This document shows positions 1 through 8,514 of a DNA stretch of 22,867 bases, in pieces (position 1 is the stretch's first letter; each line of letters starts with the position of its first letter). This stretch comes from an uncultured Alphaproteobacteria bacterium (GTDB lineage: Bacteria > Pseudomonadota > Alphaproteobacteria > RF32 > CAG-239): contig CAKQLF010000014.1 in assembly GCA_934254585.1 (NCBI GenBank), positions 1 to 22,867 on the forward strand. The letters run 5' to 3'. Both the position numbers and the translations under genes were made by a program. The notes beneath the pieces were generated by a model that was not told the DNA's origin, ran no database searches, and saw nothing but the letters and a program-made list of their open reading frames with translations.

Positions 1-313
1 AACCGCACCTCATCGGCCGGTGATTGACTGTATAGAATAATCCTTTTCCAAAGTCAACACATTTTTTTCATTTTTTTTATTTTTTTTTGAAAATCGGCTA
101 AAAAGTTTGACAACTTATTGATTTTTAAAAATTTATTTTTTGAAAATTTTTTCATTTTTATTTTGCCCTTTTATACCGCATAATATTATTCAAAAATGTA
201 TGTTCTGATTGCACAATATTAAATATATAGAAAAAATATCAATAAATCAAAATGTTAATATTTTTTTAATATTTTTTTATCTAGATTCTATTTAATTTAA
301 TTGGAGTCTGATT
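1..313. other. AT-rich intergenic region
   Basis: No coding region is supportable here. Apart from the leftward promoter at 29-57 the stretch is dominated by T and A tracts. A TTGACA occurs at 107-112 but no good -10 lies 16-18 nt downstream, so no convincing rightward promoter for the 314 gene was found. The ribosome binding site of that gene (GGAG at 302-305) closes the region. Confidence 0.6.
29..57 (-). promoter_or_regulatory. Sigma70-type promoter reading out of the left edge
   Basis: On the minus strand there is a -35 TTGACT (52-57) and a -10 TATACA (29-34) separated by exactly 17 nt. The predicted start is near 22, so the gene it drives lies left of the window. No ORF of it is visible in the few bases that remain. 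This is a consensus match only. Confidence 0.5.
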
Positions 314-1183
314 ATGAATTTTAATTTTTTTACATTTGGCGGCCGATTCCTCTGGGAAGACGTTTTTAACTATCAAAATTGGACGATTCAATGCAATATA
401 CGCAATCAAAAATACCGTTTATTAGATTCTCACAATATAAGAAGGGCCTCCGGAACTTTTAATGAATGCAAAAATACACTTTTAAAATATATAGAGGCGT
501 ACGAGCTTAATCCGATTTATGATGACACTGTTATATTATTACACAATTTTTGTTGCACCAAACATTGTTGGAAAAACATTACCGATTCTTTGCAGCCGCT
601 GAATGCCAACATTATTGCCGTTAATTATGCATCTTTATATAAAGATTTGTCCCATCACGCGCATTTATTGGTTCAGTTTCTGCGCAATTTGAACAACAAG
701 GGCAAGCTTTACTTTATTACCAGCGGTGCCGGCTGCCTTGTTTTAAGAAAACTGTTGGCAACCTGTGAAAATTATAGAGCATATCACATTGCAAACGTGT
801 TAGACATCAACCCCATAAATTCCGGAAGTGACTTAGCCGATTTAGTATATACGAATCGCTTATGCCAAAAAGTTTTTGGTCCGATGTTAACTGACTTAAT
901 TCCGCAAAAAGCCATTTCTTTAGCCAAAATACCTCAAGAAATTCCGCATGGAATAATTTTTTATGCCCCATCATACACACAACTGGTGAAAAAAATGTTG
1001 AGTCATTTTGAAAGTTTTCCGCCTTTATCTCCACCAAGCGAATCATCATACGCCGACAAAATATGCACCGTTAAGAAATACAAAATGTTTCCGCTAAACG
1101 ACAAAGAACTTGGAGAAATTTGTTTATATTATCTGCAAAATGGCGAGTTTCCGAAATTACCCGAGAATAAAAATACGGATTAA
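314..1183 (+). CDS. Alpha/beta-hydrolase-like protein lacking the nucleophile Ser
   Basis: The 289-residue product has no signal peptide, so it is probably cytoplasmic. Residues about 70-150 follow the core of lipase-like alpha/beta hydrolases: a hydrophobic strand ending VILLHNF, where the family has LLHG and the oxyanion hole, then IIAVNYASL (compare VDYPS), then YFITSGAGCLVLR. The last segment aligns without gaps to the usual FVTHSLGGLVLR nucleophile elbow, which places Gly where the catalytic Ser should be and Cys where the second Gly should be. The fold assignment rests on this pattern alone. If correct, the protein is a pseudoenzyme or a binding protein. ATG 314 is chosen because GGAG lies 8 nt upstream. 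It is followed by a 100-bp gap holding the promoter of the secretion cluster, so it is probably not part of that operon. It could also be an unrelated fold. Confidence 0.6.
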   Translation: MNFNFFTFGGRFLWEDVFNYQNWTIQCNIRNQKYRLLDSHNIRRASGTFNECKNTLLKYIEAYELNPIYDDTVILLHNFCCTKHCWKNITDSLQPLNANIIAVNYASLYKDLSHHAHLLVQFLRNLNNKGKLYFITSGAGCLVLRKLLATCENYRAYHIANVLDINPINSGSDLADLVYTNRLCQKVFGPMLTDLIPQKAISLAKIPQEIPHGIIFYAPSYTQLVKKMLSHFESFPPLSPPSESSYADKICTVKKYKMFPLNDKELGEICLYYLQNGEFPKLPENKNTD

Positions 1184-1239
1184 AACAGTTTTAATTACGA
1201 ATATTTAACGATATTGTCATATATTTTGCTAAATAAATG

Positions 1240-1248
1240 TGCTATAAT
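1240..1248 (+). promoter_or_regulatory. Extended -10 promoter of the first VirB6-like operon
   Basis: TATAAT (1243-1248) is preceded by TG plus one base (TGC), a full extended -10 element. Upstream, ATATTGT (1211-1217) and ATATATTTT recur at the same distance from the -10 as before the 6602 gene, although neither has a consensus -35. The start would be near 1255, about 30 nt before ATG 1284. Confidence 0.6.
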
Positions 1249-1283
1249 TGTTTCAAATATGGGCAAACACTTAAAGGATAACT

Positions 1284-3512
1284 ATGGAACGGCTATTATT
1301 TTTCCGTAAAGTTTTGGGACTTACACTATATTCTGTAAGTTTGTTTTTTATTGCCTCTGTAAATACCATATCATTTGCTGCCGAACCGACGCCGGCCGCC
1401 ACCGACAAACAATCTAAGGAAGAAACCGAAGAATGTAATATGGACGACAAAACTCATAAAGGCCTTGCCGATAAAGCCGAAACATCACTAATTAATCTAA
1501 AAAAAAGCTTAAGTGAGTATTTAGCCAACTTTCAAAAAGCTGAAGAATCTCCCGATGGTGACTGCTTTGAAGTTGACCGCAACTGGGCCAAACAATCTTT
1601 AGATTGGGCCGCCGCCGTTTGGGAAGATAAATTAACCTGGGGTGAACATGATGCGGCCGGTGCTTCCGAAGCCGGAAAATATAACAAAAATGTTCCCGCA
1701 CTCTTTAATGAAGTCAATAAGCCGTTAAAAGGAACGGATTATAACATTCAATCATATATTGACTATAACAATCAAAAAATCACCTCCCGCAATAAGGATA
1801 TTAAGGAGTTACAAAAAACATTAAGCACGTCTACAGAGACCTACAATAAAAAATATCTAAGTCAGGAGATTACTGAACAGCAGAAAAAAATTGGCATTTT
1901 AACCAGATGCAACAAATTGTTAGACACTGTTCTCAACAGCCGTAAAAGTATAAAAACCTATCGCGGTGAAGTCCATTCCTATCTTGCTCCGCTTTCTCAA
2001 GAGGTTAAGTCAAGCTGTACCTGCAACCCCAAAACACACGAAGTCTTATCTTGTGATGTTCAAGACCAAACGTTTGAAGAAGACGATGTAGTCAGTCCAA
2101 CCTGTAAACAAATGAGCGAATATCAGGCAGAGCTTGATATGTGTCCGGTTTGCGGCATTTTTGAAACAATTTTAATTTCTAACCAAAGTTTAGCCAGTGG
2201 AGCTTTTACTGCTCTGGCATCTTCTTTATCCGATTTGGTTTTATTAGGTTTTCTCCTTTTTATCGCCTATGAAGTTTTAGTTTTGGTTGGCTCACCAAGT
2301 GGGCAAAAAACCGGAAAATTTTTAACTACAATTGTTAATCAGGGTTTCAAAGTGGCCGTTGCCGTATTTATTTTGAAAGAACCATCATTAATATATAATC
2401 TTTGCCTTGGCCCGTTGATTGAAGGCGGCTTTGAAATGGGATTAGAACTTGTTCCGACCAGTAATTTGCAAATTATCGACCAATACGCCGGAAAATATAA
2501 CAATTTTGACACAACCAACGAGATGTTGACTGCCAAATTTTTACAAAAATTGATGGGTGCCGTCGAGGGATTTAACCACGAGGCCGCCTTAATACCGGCT
2601 ATCGGCCGCGCATTGATTTGCAATTCGTGGATACAGCCTATTTTAGATATATTGCCGCACCTTAGTCTTTTGGTTGAAGGGGCATTGGTTTATGTTTTTG
2701 GTTTGATGATTTCTCTTGCGGTTGGATTTTATCTATTGGAATGTGCCATTCAGCTTGGTATAATTTGCTGTTTAGTTCCAATGCTTGTCGCTTGTTGGCC
2801 GTTTAAGCTCACATCACGATACACCAAAACCGGTTGGCACATGATTTTAAACATTGTTTTCCGTTTTATTATGATGGGTGTTGTCATATCTACCGCAGTT
2901 GAGTTGATTCAACAAGCGTTGACCACCGGAAGTTCGCTTTCCGACCTTGAAACGTGGCTAAACACCAACGACATTGACAGTCTTGCCGAGGCAATGGATT
3001 TTACCGGACTACAACTTGTACTGATAATCGTTTGTTGTATGATGGCAATGAAGTTAATTGAAACAACCGCACTGATAAGCAGTAAATTTGCTCCTGGCGG
3101 CGTAAAGACCGGCGAAATGAGTGCCAAACTCGGCGGCGCGGCAGCCTCCTTAGCAACTTCTGCGGCTAAGAAGGCCATGAATATCGGTGCCGGCGGAGCA
3201 GGTGCTCTGGCCGAGGCCTCCGGTGCTAAAGGAGCAGCTAACGCCCTTGGCAACCAGATTAAAGGCGGCATAAACAAAGCATTGGGCAAAATGGGTGTTG
3301 GCAGCCAAGCTCAATTTGGAGCGCAAGGACGAAACTCCGGCGGTGCGGGCGGTGGCTCGGGCGGTGCTGGTGGCGGTTCCGGCGGTGCGGGCGGTGGTTC
3401 CGGCGGTGCTGGTGGTGGTTCCGGCGGTGCTGGTGGTGGTTCCGGCGGCTCTGGTGGTGGCGGGAGCAGTTCCGGCGGCAGCTCAAGTTCCGGCAGTGGT
3501 CCAACCCCATAA
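1284..3512 (+). CDS. VirB6/TrbL-like T4SS inner-membrane protein with Gly-rich tail
   Basis: The 742-residue product starts with a signal peptide (about 1-33, ending FAA). A hydrophilic, probably periplasmic domain follows (about 34-285) with helical, coiled-coil-like stretches and a Cys cluster (CTC near 250). The membrane domain begins at a CxxC motif (C287, C290). It has a first hydrophobic segment (about 316-337), a short loop with SPSG, a second segment, a long loop, and further segments with the LLECAIQLG and CWPF (W505-F507) motifs shared by its paralogues downstream. This pattern matches VirB6/TrbL proteins, polytopic channel components of type IV secretion systems. After about residue 610 come Ala/Gly-rich helices and five GGAGGGS repeats, probably cytoplasmic. 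It is much longer than classical VirB6 (about 300 residues) and resembles the extended VirB6 proteins of Rickettsiales. The start is supported by AAAGGA 6 nt upstream. It is the first gene of its operon. Confidence 0.8.
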   Translation: MERLLFFRKVLGLTLYSVSLFFIASVNTISFAAEPTPAATDKQSKEETEECNMDDKTHKGLADKAETSLINLKKSLSEYLANFQKAEESPDGDCFEVDRNWAKQSLDWAAAVWEDKLTWGEHDAAGASEAGKYNKNVPALFNEVNKPLKGTDYNIQSYIDYNNQKITSRNKDIKELQKTLSTSTETYNKKYLSQEITEQQKKIGILTRCNKLLDTVLNSRKSIKTYRGEVHSYLAPLSQEVKSSCTCNPKTHEVLSCDVQDQTFEEDDVVSPTCKQMSEYQAELDMCPVCGIFETILISNQSLASGAFTALASSLSDLVLLGFLLFIAYEVLVLVGSPSGQKTGKFLTTIVNQGFKVAVAVFILKEPSLIYNLCLGPLIEGGFEMGLELVPTSNLQIIDQYAGKYNNFDTTNEMLTAKFLQKLMGAVEGFNHEAALIPAIGRALICNSWIQPILDILPHLSLLVEGALVYVFGLMISLAVGFYLLECAIQLGIICCLVPMLVACWPFKLTSRYTKTGWHMILNIVFRFIMMGVVISTAVELIQQALTTGSSLSDLETWLNTNDIDSLAEAMDFTGLQLVLIIVCCMMAMKLIETTALISSKFAPGGVKTGEMSAKLGGAAASLATSAAKKAMNIGAGGAGALAEASGAKGAANALGNQIKGGINKALGKMGVGSQAQFGAQGRNSGGAGGGSGGAGGGSGGAGGGSGGAGGGSGGAGGGSGGSGGGGSSSGGSSSSGSGPTP
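3339..3443 (+). repeat. Five tandem 21-bp repeats (GGAGGGS)
   Basis: Within the end of the preceding gene, five consecutive 21-bp units encode GGAGGGS and are followed by GGSGGGG and a Ser/Gly stretch. The units differ only at synonymous positions, so array length could change by slippage or recombination without breaking the frame. Confidence 0.85.
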
Positions 3513-3527
3513 TTTAAGGAGCGTAAA

Positions 3528-3803
3528 ATGAAATATGTTTTTGTAACCTTAATTATATTCGGAGTCGTTTTCGGCTTACTTTCCACAAATGTGCTAGATG
3601 TCATAAACAGTGACATCTTTGCCTATGTTTCCGAAGCGTCATTACTGATTGTAGTTCTTTGCGCAGCCGTATTTGTCGGTTTGCCAAAACTGCACATCAT
3701 CGCTTTTATCAAAGCTCTCCGAGAAGAGTTCAAAGAAGAAGACAAAAAAACAAAAACTGTTTCTGCTCCCAAAAACACCAAAAAGAAAAGGAAAAAACAA
3801 TGA
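3528..3803 (+). CDS. Small two-segment membrane protein with Lys-rich tail
   Basis: The 91-residue product has two hydrophobic segments (about 3-25 and 35-60) and a strongly basic C-terminus of about 30 residues ending KKKRKKQ, so the tail should be cytoplasmic. AAGGAG lies 8 nt before ATG 3528. The last codons overlap the next start in an ATGA arrangement (3800-3803), typical of translational coupling. I do not recognise a family. Small membrane proteins of this size (VirB2- or VirB3-like) occur in T4SS operons, but it lacks a signal peptide and the typical pilin pattern, so no such name is given. Its position between two VirB6-like genes suggests an accessory part of the channel. Confidence 0.75.
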   Translation: MKYVFVTLIIFGVVFGLLSTNVLDVINSDIFAYVSEASLLIVVLCAAVFVGLPKLHIIAFIKALREEFKEEDKKTKTVSAPKNTKKKRKKQ

Positions 3804-6496
3804 AAAGTCTTAAATCATTAATTTTGTTGCTTTCCACGGTGTTTTTAATTTGCCTTACACCTGCACATTCCAACGCATCTTCTTGTTCTGAAGAGGAACA
3901 GAAAAAAGCTTTGGAAACCGTAAACAAACGAGCCATTAAAAGTATGCAGGAACTAAGCCAGAAACTTGTATCTTATAAATCCATTGCCTCGCAATATAAA
4001 GAGATGTGTAATAAAGATCTAAAAGAAGGCACGCAAACAATGTTGTCGACCAAAGCCATGCAGGATATGTCCACTCTTCTTGGCGACGACCAAACAAGCT
4101 ATATGACTCTTACTTTGCAAGATAATTACAAATTTACCGGCGTAAACTGGACCGGAGAAAATCCGACAAATAAGAAATGTAAAAAATTACAAAGTCAAGC
4201 GTCTAAACTTCAGTCGGAAATACGTTCTGCCAAAGACAGCACCGAAACTCTTTTAGGTTTGTATCGCCGCGATGAAAATGTTCCGGCTTCCTGCTATTGT
4301 GACAGCAGCACTGAAAACGCCGACTGTGTGGCTTATAACAAAGGAATTGAGCAGGAAAAATCCGAAGAAAGAGCTTGCGAGCTGTTTACCGTATATGTGA
4401 ATCAACTTGCCAATTGTCCGCTTTGCCCGCTTTTTCAGGTAGTTCTTAACGCTGACAACAATTTTGCCCACATTGGTTGGAACGCGTTTGCCAAAAGCCT
4501 GCAGCAAATTGTTCTGACTTTTTTTCTGGTGTTTTTAGCTATGAACACCTTGAAGATTATTTCGGCACCAAGCGGAGCAAACACGGGAGCCTATCTGAAA
4601 TCCGTTATCGGTTTAGGCCTGAAAGTTGCCATTTCTTATTACTTATTAAGCAATTCATCAGACGTCTATAAGCTTTTTATATCTCCGGTCGTAAAAGGCG
4701 GACTTGATATGGGCATAGCGTTTCTTTCCATAGGCAACCCCGCCGTAAATGCCTGCTTAGCGCAATCTTCCACTTTTTCTAACGTAGTCGGTGGAGAGCT
4801 TGACGCGTCCTTGCTTGGCAGCATATATAACACCATATATTGTTTTGGACAATCAGCGTCTCTTCTTCCGGCGGTTGGCCGTGGCTTAATTTGCTATGGT
4901 TGGTACAACGAAGGCGGAACTTTGCCTGATTTTTCGATGTGGATAATCGGTTTATTGCTCTATGTTTTTGGTGTAGGTATCTGGTTGGTTATAGGATTAT
5001 ATTTAATTGACTGCACAGTTCAACTGGGTATTTTGTGTGCTCTCGTACCATTTTTCATTGCTTGTTGGCCATTCAAAATCACTGCTTCCTACACCGGAAA
5101 AGGCGTGCAGATGTTGATGAACACTTTCTTCAACTTTGCTTTAGCCGGAGTAATGTTGGTCGTCGGAATGAAGATTGTGGGATATTCGGCCAGCGGAAAA
5201 GACGGTGATATTTTAAAATATATCAAGGCCATTGATAGAAACAATTTGAATGCTCTTAAAGAAATGGCCAGTTTGGATGGATTGCAGATGCTGACGCTTA
5301 TTGCCTGCTGTATTTTTGCATTTAAGTTAATCGGCGTAATTAATGATGTTGCCGACCAATTCTCCAGAGGCAGCGGCTCTTCTATCGCACCTAAGATTGG
5401 GGGTATGGCTGCTTCCACGGCTAACGCTATTAAAAACAAAGCTTTGGCCAGTAGCGGTAAAATCATTTCTGCCGCCGGTGAGGCTAGCGGAATAAGTCCT
5501 AAGCTAAGAGAAATGAAACAAGCTGTAAATGGAACTATTTTGGGTGCAGCATCAAAAGTCGGTGCCGCTATGGGTTTTAAAAAATATCAACCTGGAGCAC
5601 AAAGTGGTATGCCTCCTCAAGGCTCCGGTGGTGGTGGAAACACTCCTCCGGGCGGCAGTGGTGGAAACCCACCTAACAACAATGGTGGTGGAAACACTCC
5701 TCCAGGCGGCGGTGGTGGCAACCCGCCTAATAACAATGGCGGCGGCGGTGGCAATCCGCCTAACAACAATGGTGGTGGCAATCCGCCTAATAACAATGGT
5801 GGTGGAAACACCCCGCCTAACAACAATGGTGGTGGCAATCCGCCTAACAACAATGGTGGTGGCAATCCGCCTAATAACAATGGTGGTGGCAATCCGCCTA
5901 ACAACAATGGTGGTGGAGGCAATCCGCCTAACAACAATGGCGGCGGTGGTGGCAATCCGCCTAATAACAATGGTGGTGGGAATCAAAACAACAACACACC
6001 GAATGGAAATAACAATAGTCCATATATGTTTCCGCCACAAAAACACAATACGGGAAACGCCGGTATGGATGCTAAACTAGACAAAATGGATCAAGACATA
6101 AAAAACGGATATGATACAGGCAATGAAAAACTAGATAAACAATTTAATGATGAAGTTAGAAGAGGCAGGCAATCTGATGAAGACTTTATAAAAGAGCGTG
6201 GTTATAATATGACTGGAACAGAATATCGTGATGCACAACAAGTTTTATTCTCATTTTATGATACGGACGAAGCTAAAGAACTAAATAAACAAATAAAAGA
6301 GGCTGCAAAAAACGATATTGTTGATAAAAATGGTGCTAGATGGTTTTCTGATGAGCACAGAGCTGCTATAAAAAATATGGATGACGCTCAACACGATTAT
6401 GTAAAAAATAACTTTAATGAAAGAACTTATCAAAATTGTAAGGCTCTAAAAAAAGATAATAATTTTACTGGAGATGATACAAAATGGAAACAATGA
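3800..6496 (+). CDS. VirB6/TrbL-like T4SS protein with Pro/Asn/Gly linker and C-terminal domain
   Basis: ATG 3800 is chosen because it overlaps the previous stop, follows an AAAGGA site and begins a clear signal peptide (about 1-25, ending SNA). The longer frame from 3659 would run through the upstream gene. The product has 898 residues. A periplasmic region with a second Cys group (CYC) runs to about 205. The membrane domain opens with CPLC (C206, C209), then a hydrophobic segment, an APSG loop, further segments, LIDCTVQLG and CWPF (W423). It is clearly paralogous to the 1284 product. Residues about 608-735 are a linker of ten PPNNN blocks separated by Gly runs. The last about 150 residues form a charged, Lys/Asp/Asn-rich hydrophilic domain that I do not recognise. 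Its DNA is more AT-rich than the rest of the gene, which hints at a separate origin. By topology the tail should be cytoplasmic. Confidence 0.8.
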   Translation: MKSLKSLILLLSTVFLICLTPAHSNASSCSEEEQKKALETVNKRAIKSMQELSQKLVSYKSIASQYKEMCNKDLKEGTQTMLSTKAMQDMSTLLGDDQTSYMTLTLQDNYKFTGVNWTGENPTNKKCKKLQSQASKLQSEIRSAKDSTETLLGLYRRDENVPASCYCDSSTENADCVAYNKGIEQEKSEERACELFTVYVNQLANCPLCPLFQVVLNADNNFAHIGWNAFAKSLQQIVLTFFLVFLAMNTLKIISAPSGANTGAYLKSVIGLGLKVAISYYLLSNSSDVYKLFISPVVKGGLDMGIAFLSIGNPAVNACLAQSSTFSNVVGGELDASLLGSIYNTIYCFGQSASLLPAVGRGLICYGWYNEGGTLPDFSMWIIGLLLYVFGVGIWLVIGLYLIDCTVQLGILCALVPFFIACWPFKITASYTGKGVQMLMNTFFNFALAGVMLVVGMKIVGYSASGKDGDILKYIKAIDRNNLNALKEMASLDGLQMLTLIACCIFAFKLIGVINDVADQFSRGSGSSIAPKIGGMAASTANAIKNKALASSGKIISAAGEASGISPKLREMKQAVNGTILGAASKVGAAMGFKKYQPGAQSGMPPQGSGGGGNTPPGGSGGNPPNNNGGGNTPPGGGGGNPPNNNGGGGGNPPNNNGGGNPPNNNGGGNTPPNNNGGGNPPNNNGGGNPPNNNGGGNPPNNNGGGGNPPNNNGGGGGNPPNNNGGGNQNNNTPNGNNNSPYMFPPQKHNTGNAGMDAKLDKMDQDIKNGYDTGNEKLDKQFNDEVRRGRQSDEDFIKERGYNMTGTEYRDAQQVLFSFYDTDEAKELNKQIKEAAKNDIVDKNGARWFSDEHRAAIKNMDDAQHDYVKNNFNERTYQNCKALKKDNNFTGDDTKWKQ
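5621..5992 (+). repeat. Low-complexity repeat array encoding PPNNN/Gly blocks
   Basis: This array of 27- to 33-bp units encodes NPPNNN followed by three to five Gly. Ten PPNNN blocks are present, together with three NTPP variants, one of which belongs to a PPNNN block. It lies inside the 3800 gene. Units are near-identical at the DNA level, so the number is likely to vary between strains. Confidence 0.85.
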
Positions 6497-6546
6497 TAAC
6501 ATCACAAAATCTTAATCATATTGTAATATATTTTAAATAAATTCTG

Positions 6547-6555
6547 TGATATAAT
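6547..6555 (+). promoter_or_regulatory. Extended -10 promoter of the second VirB6-like operon
   Basis: TGA precedes TATAAT (6550-6555), giving a perfect extended -10. ATATTGT (6518-6524), ATATATTTT and AAATAAAT upstream match the promoter before 1284, with the same 38-nt span from ATATTGT to the end of TATAAT. The gap between the operons has no clear terminator, so read-through from the first operon is possible. Confidence 0.6.
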
Positions 6556-6601
6556 TTACATAGGGCTTATTGTACTGACCAACAAACTAAGGGACGAATT
6601 A

Positions 6602-7942
6602 ATGAACACTCTGAAATTAAATAATATGTTAAGGATATTATTTATCGTTTTTTCTACCGTATTTTTACTTTCGGCTTGTTCAAGTTCGGATGGAGGTACC
6701 GTGCTCCCGAGCAACTACGACCCTCGCGCGGCCGGAGATGAGCAACGCAGCTGTTGGCAGAGTGAATTTTTGGAAATTTTTTACAAAAACATCGGTTCGC
6801 AATCAGAAAAAGTTTACAAATCGATAGAAAAAGAAAATCCGATGCACATTGTCATTTTAGGCTTTACCCTCTGGATGGCTTATCAAATTTTTAAGCATAT
6901 CAGCTCTCCTTCCGGAGAATCTATCGGTGAGTTCTGGAACAAGGTCATAAAAAAAGCCTTTCTTTGTGCTCTTTGCGGTTATTTAGCCTCATCAACCAAA
7001 GAGTTGTATTATGTCATCAACACCTTCATTTTTCCAATATACATCACCATTTTGGACTTTACGGCCGAAGTGCTTAACACCACCGCCAAAGATCCGGCGG
7101 CCAGAGTTGACCACATTGATTTAGTTTCCGATTTTGGCGGCGAAGAATATCTTTGCGAAGTGTACGATCACTCAATTAACGATGTTGGTTGCAAAATCGG
7201 CAATGACGTAAAATTTGAAAACGGAAAGTTTCCGGACGCTCCTTTTAAGCTGATGGGGTGTATGGCCTGTGCGGTCAGCGATCGCTTAAACGTTGGCTAT
7301 GATTTGGGTATGCGCTTGTTGGGTTTGGTTTCCGTATCTTCCTTTATTGCCGCAATCTTTTTAATCGGCTCTTTCACCGTGGCTAAAATCGGCTTTGTAT
7401 TCTATTTGGTTGACAGCATTTTCCGCTTGAATATGATTATGATTATTTTACCGTTCCTAGTTATGTCATATCCTTTTGAGGTTATTCGTAAATGGGCTAA
7501 AACCGGTTTCAAATTCATAATTTGCTCTTCGGCCATAATGCTGTGTTTGGGGTTGATTGTGTCAATCACCGTTTTAGCCATTCAAAAAATGCTGTTGGAA
7601 GGAGAATATGCCTCTTTTGACAATTACCGAAATTTCGGCACCACCGCACTCAGCATTATTCTTATGGGATTTCTTATTGTAAAAGCCACCGGATTGTCCG
7701 TTGAGCTTTCAACCAAAATCACCGGAATTCGCGCCTCTGCGAACTTCCAGAAAAAGTTTCAACAGCTTGCCGTGACGGTTGGTAAAGCTGCTTTGACTTA
7801 TTGTACGGGCGGAGCCGGCAAAATAGCTACTTCAATCATTGACCACGTTGAAACGTTGCGCAATGCCCGAACTAAATATAACAATCTTAAATCAAAAATC
7901 AATTCAGCCAAAAAGCGGCTAAACAATTTGGCAGGAAGGTAG
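6602..7942 (+). CDS. VirB6/TrbL-like lipoprotein of the T4SS cluster
   Basis: The 446-residue product has a lipoprotein signal (LSAC, Cys 26). The Ala-Cys-Ser-Ser-Ser sequence predicts lipidation and outward anchoring of the N-terminus. The VirB6-like domain starts near CWQSEFLEIF, which keeps only the first Cys of the paralogues' CxxC. Then come a hydrophobic segment (about 81-98), SSPSG (about 101-105), a second segment, and a periplasmic loop with CMAC. After these are hydrophobic segments with YLVDSIFRLN and SYPF (Y290), the counterpart of the family's CWPF. The C-terminus is a short basic helical tail. It is the most compact member and the closest to ordinary VirB6 length. An AAGGGA site precedes ATG 6602. 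The stop is 5 bp from the next start, so they are cotranscribed. The lipobox is unusual for a polytopic VirB6 protein. Confidence 0.8.
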   Translation: MNTLKLNNMLRILFIVFSTVFLLSACSSSDGGTVLPSNYDPRAAGDEQRSCWQSEFLEIFYKNIGSQSEKVYKSIEKENPMHIVILGFTLWMAYQIFKHISSPSGESIGEFWNKVIKKAFLCALCGYLASSTKELYYVINTFIFPIYITILDFTAEVLNTTAKDPAARVDHIDLVSDFGGEEYLCEVYDHSINDVGCKIGNDVKFENGKFPDAPFKLMGCMACAVSDRLNVGYDLGMRLLGLVSVSSFIAAIFLIGSFTVAKIGFVFYLVDSIFRLNMIMIILPFLVMSYPFEVIRKWAKTGFKFIICSSAIMLCLGLIVSITVLAIQKMLLEGEYASFDNYRNFGTTALSIILMGFLIVKATGLSVELSTKITGIRASANFQKKFQQLAVTVGKAALTYCTGGAGKIATSIIDHVETLRNARTKYNNLKSKINSAKKRLNNLAGR

Positions 7943-7947
7943 TAACT

Positions 7948-8499
7948 ATGAAAGTGCTTATATTAAAATATTTTTCATACTTACTCATTATTCTGATGAG
8001 TGGAATGTTTTTATGTTCCTCGCCTGCCTATGCAGAAGATCATACGGAAGATAGCAGCGAGGCCGCTTCTGCCGCTTCCACGTGTAATTTGCAGAAGCTG
8101 AAGGAGATGTATATCGGCAAAAAAGACGATGATAATCAGTTAAAAAATTGTTGGTATTGTCACATTGTGATTATGATGACCCAAGCTTTTCTGGAAGCCG
8201 CCTCAAAAGCTCTGACTGCTTCGGCCGCACTTGGAAAAGTGATTTTAAAATGGGGCTTGATGATTTGGCTTGCCTACTTTTTTATGAATCAGCTTGCCTC
8301 AATGGCTCCGATAACTCCGGGAAAAATGTTACAGGAAGTGCTGATGATGTGTTTCAAATGCGCCCTTTCCTACTACGCCATAGACGATGGTTTGGCATTT
8401 ATACGCGAATATATTTTAGAGCCGATAATGCTAACCGGAACCGACATCGGCAATGAACTCTTAAAAAAAATGTTAGAAGATATTAACATAGTAATCTGA
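7948..8499 (+). CDS. N-terminal half of a split VirB6/TrbL-like protein
   Basis: The 183-residue product has a signal peptide (about 1-27, ending AYA) and a short acidic periplasmic stretch. The family entry motif CWYC follows, with a hydrophobic segment (VILKWGLMIWLAYFF), a loop with ITPGKML and a second segment. It ends in ILEPIMLTGTDIGNELL, which corresponds to LGPLIEGGFEMGLEL in the 1284 product. At that point the paralogues continue into a periplasmic loop and the CWPF half, but here the frame stops. The missing half appears in the next gene, so I read the pair as one VirB6-like protein encoded by two genes rather than as a truncated relic. The site AGGAAGG overlaps the previous stop and precedes ATG 7948. 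Confidence 0.75.
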   Translation: MKVLILKYFSYLLIILMSGMFLCSSPAYAEDHTEDSSEAASAASTCNLQKLKEMYIGKKDDDNQLKNCWYCHIVIMMTQAFLEAASKALTASAALGKVILKWGLMIWLAYFFMNQLASMAPITPGKMLQEVLMMCFKCALSYYAIDDGLAFIREYILEPIMLTGTDIGNELLKKMLEDINIVI

Positions 8500-8514
8500 T
8501 TAAAGGCACAGAAA

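Noticed and set aside
3659..3799. An upstream extension of the second VirB6-like gene to ATG 3659
   Set aside because: It would overlap nearly half of the upstream small membrane gene and put basic, Cys-containing sequence before a clear signal peptide. ATG 3800 has a ribosome site and an ATGA overlap.
5552..6046. Long minus-strand and alternate-frame ORFs rich in Pro/Leu or Thr/Arg across the PPNNN repeats
   Set aside because: They are by-products of the DNA repeats and have no start signals. The same applies to 3311-3616 and 17803-18248.
6061..6496. Polymorphic-toxin C-terminus on the 3800 product
   Set aside because: No toxin motif is recognisable, no immunity-like gene follows, and topology puts the tail in the producing cell's cytoplasm.
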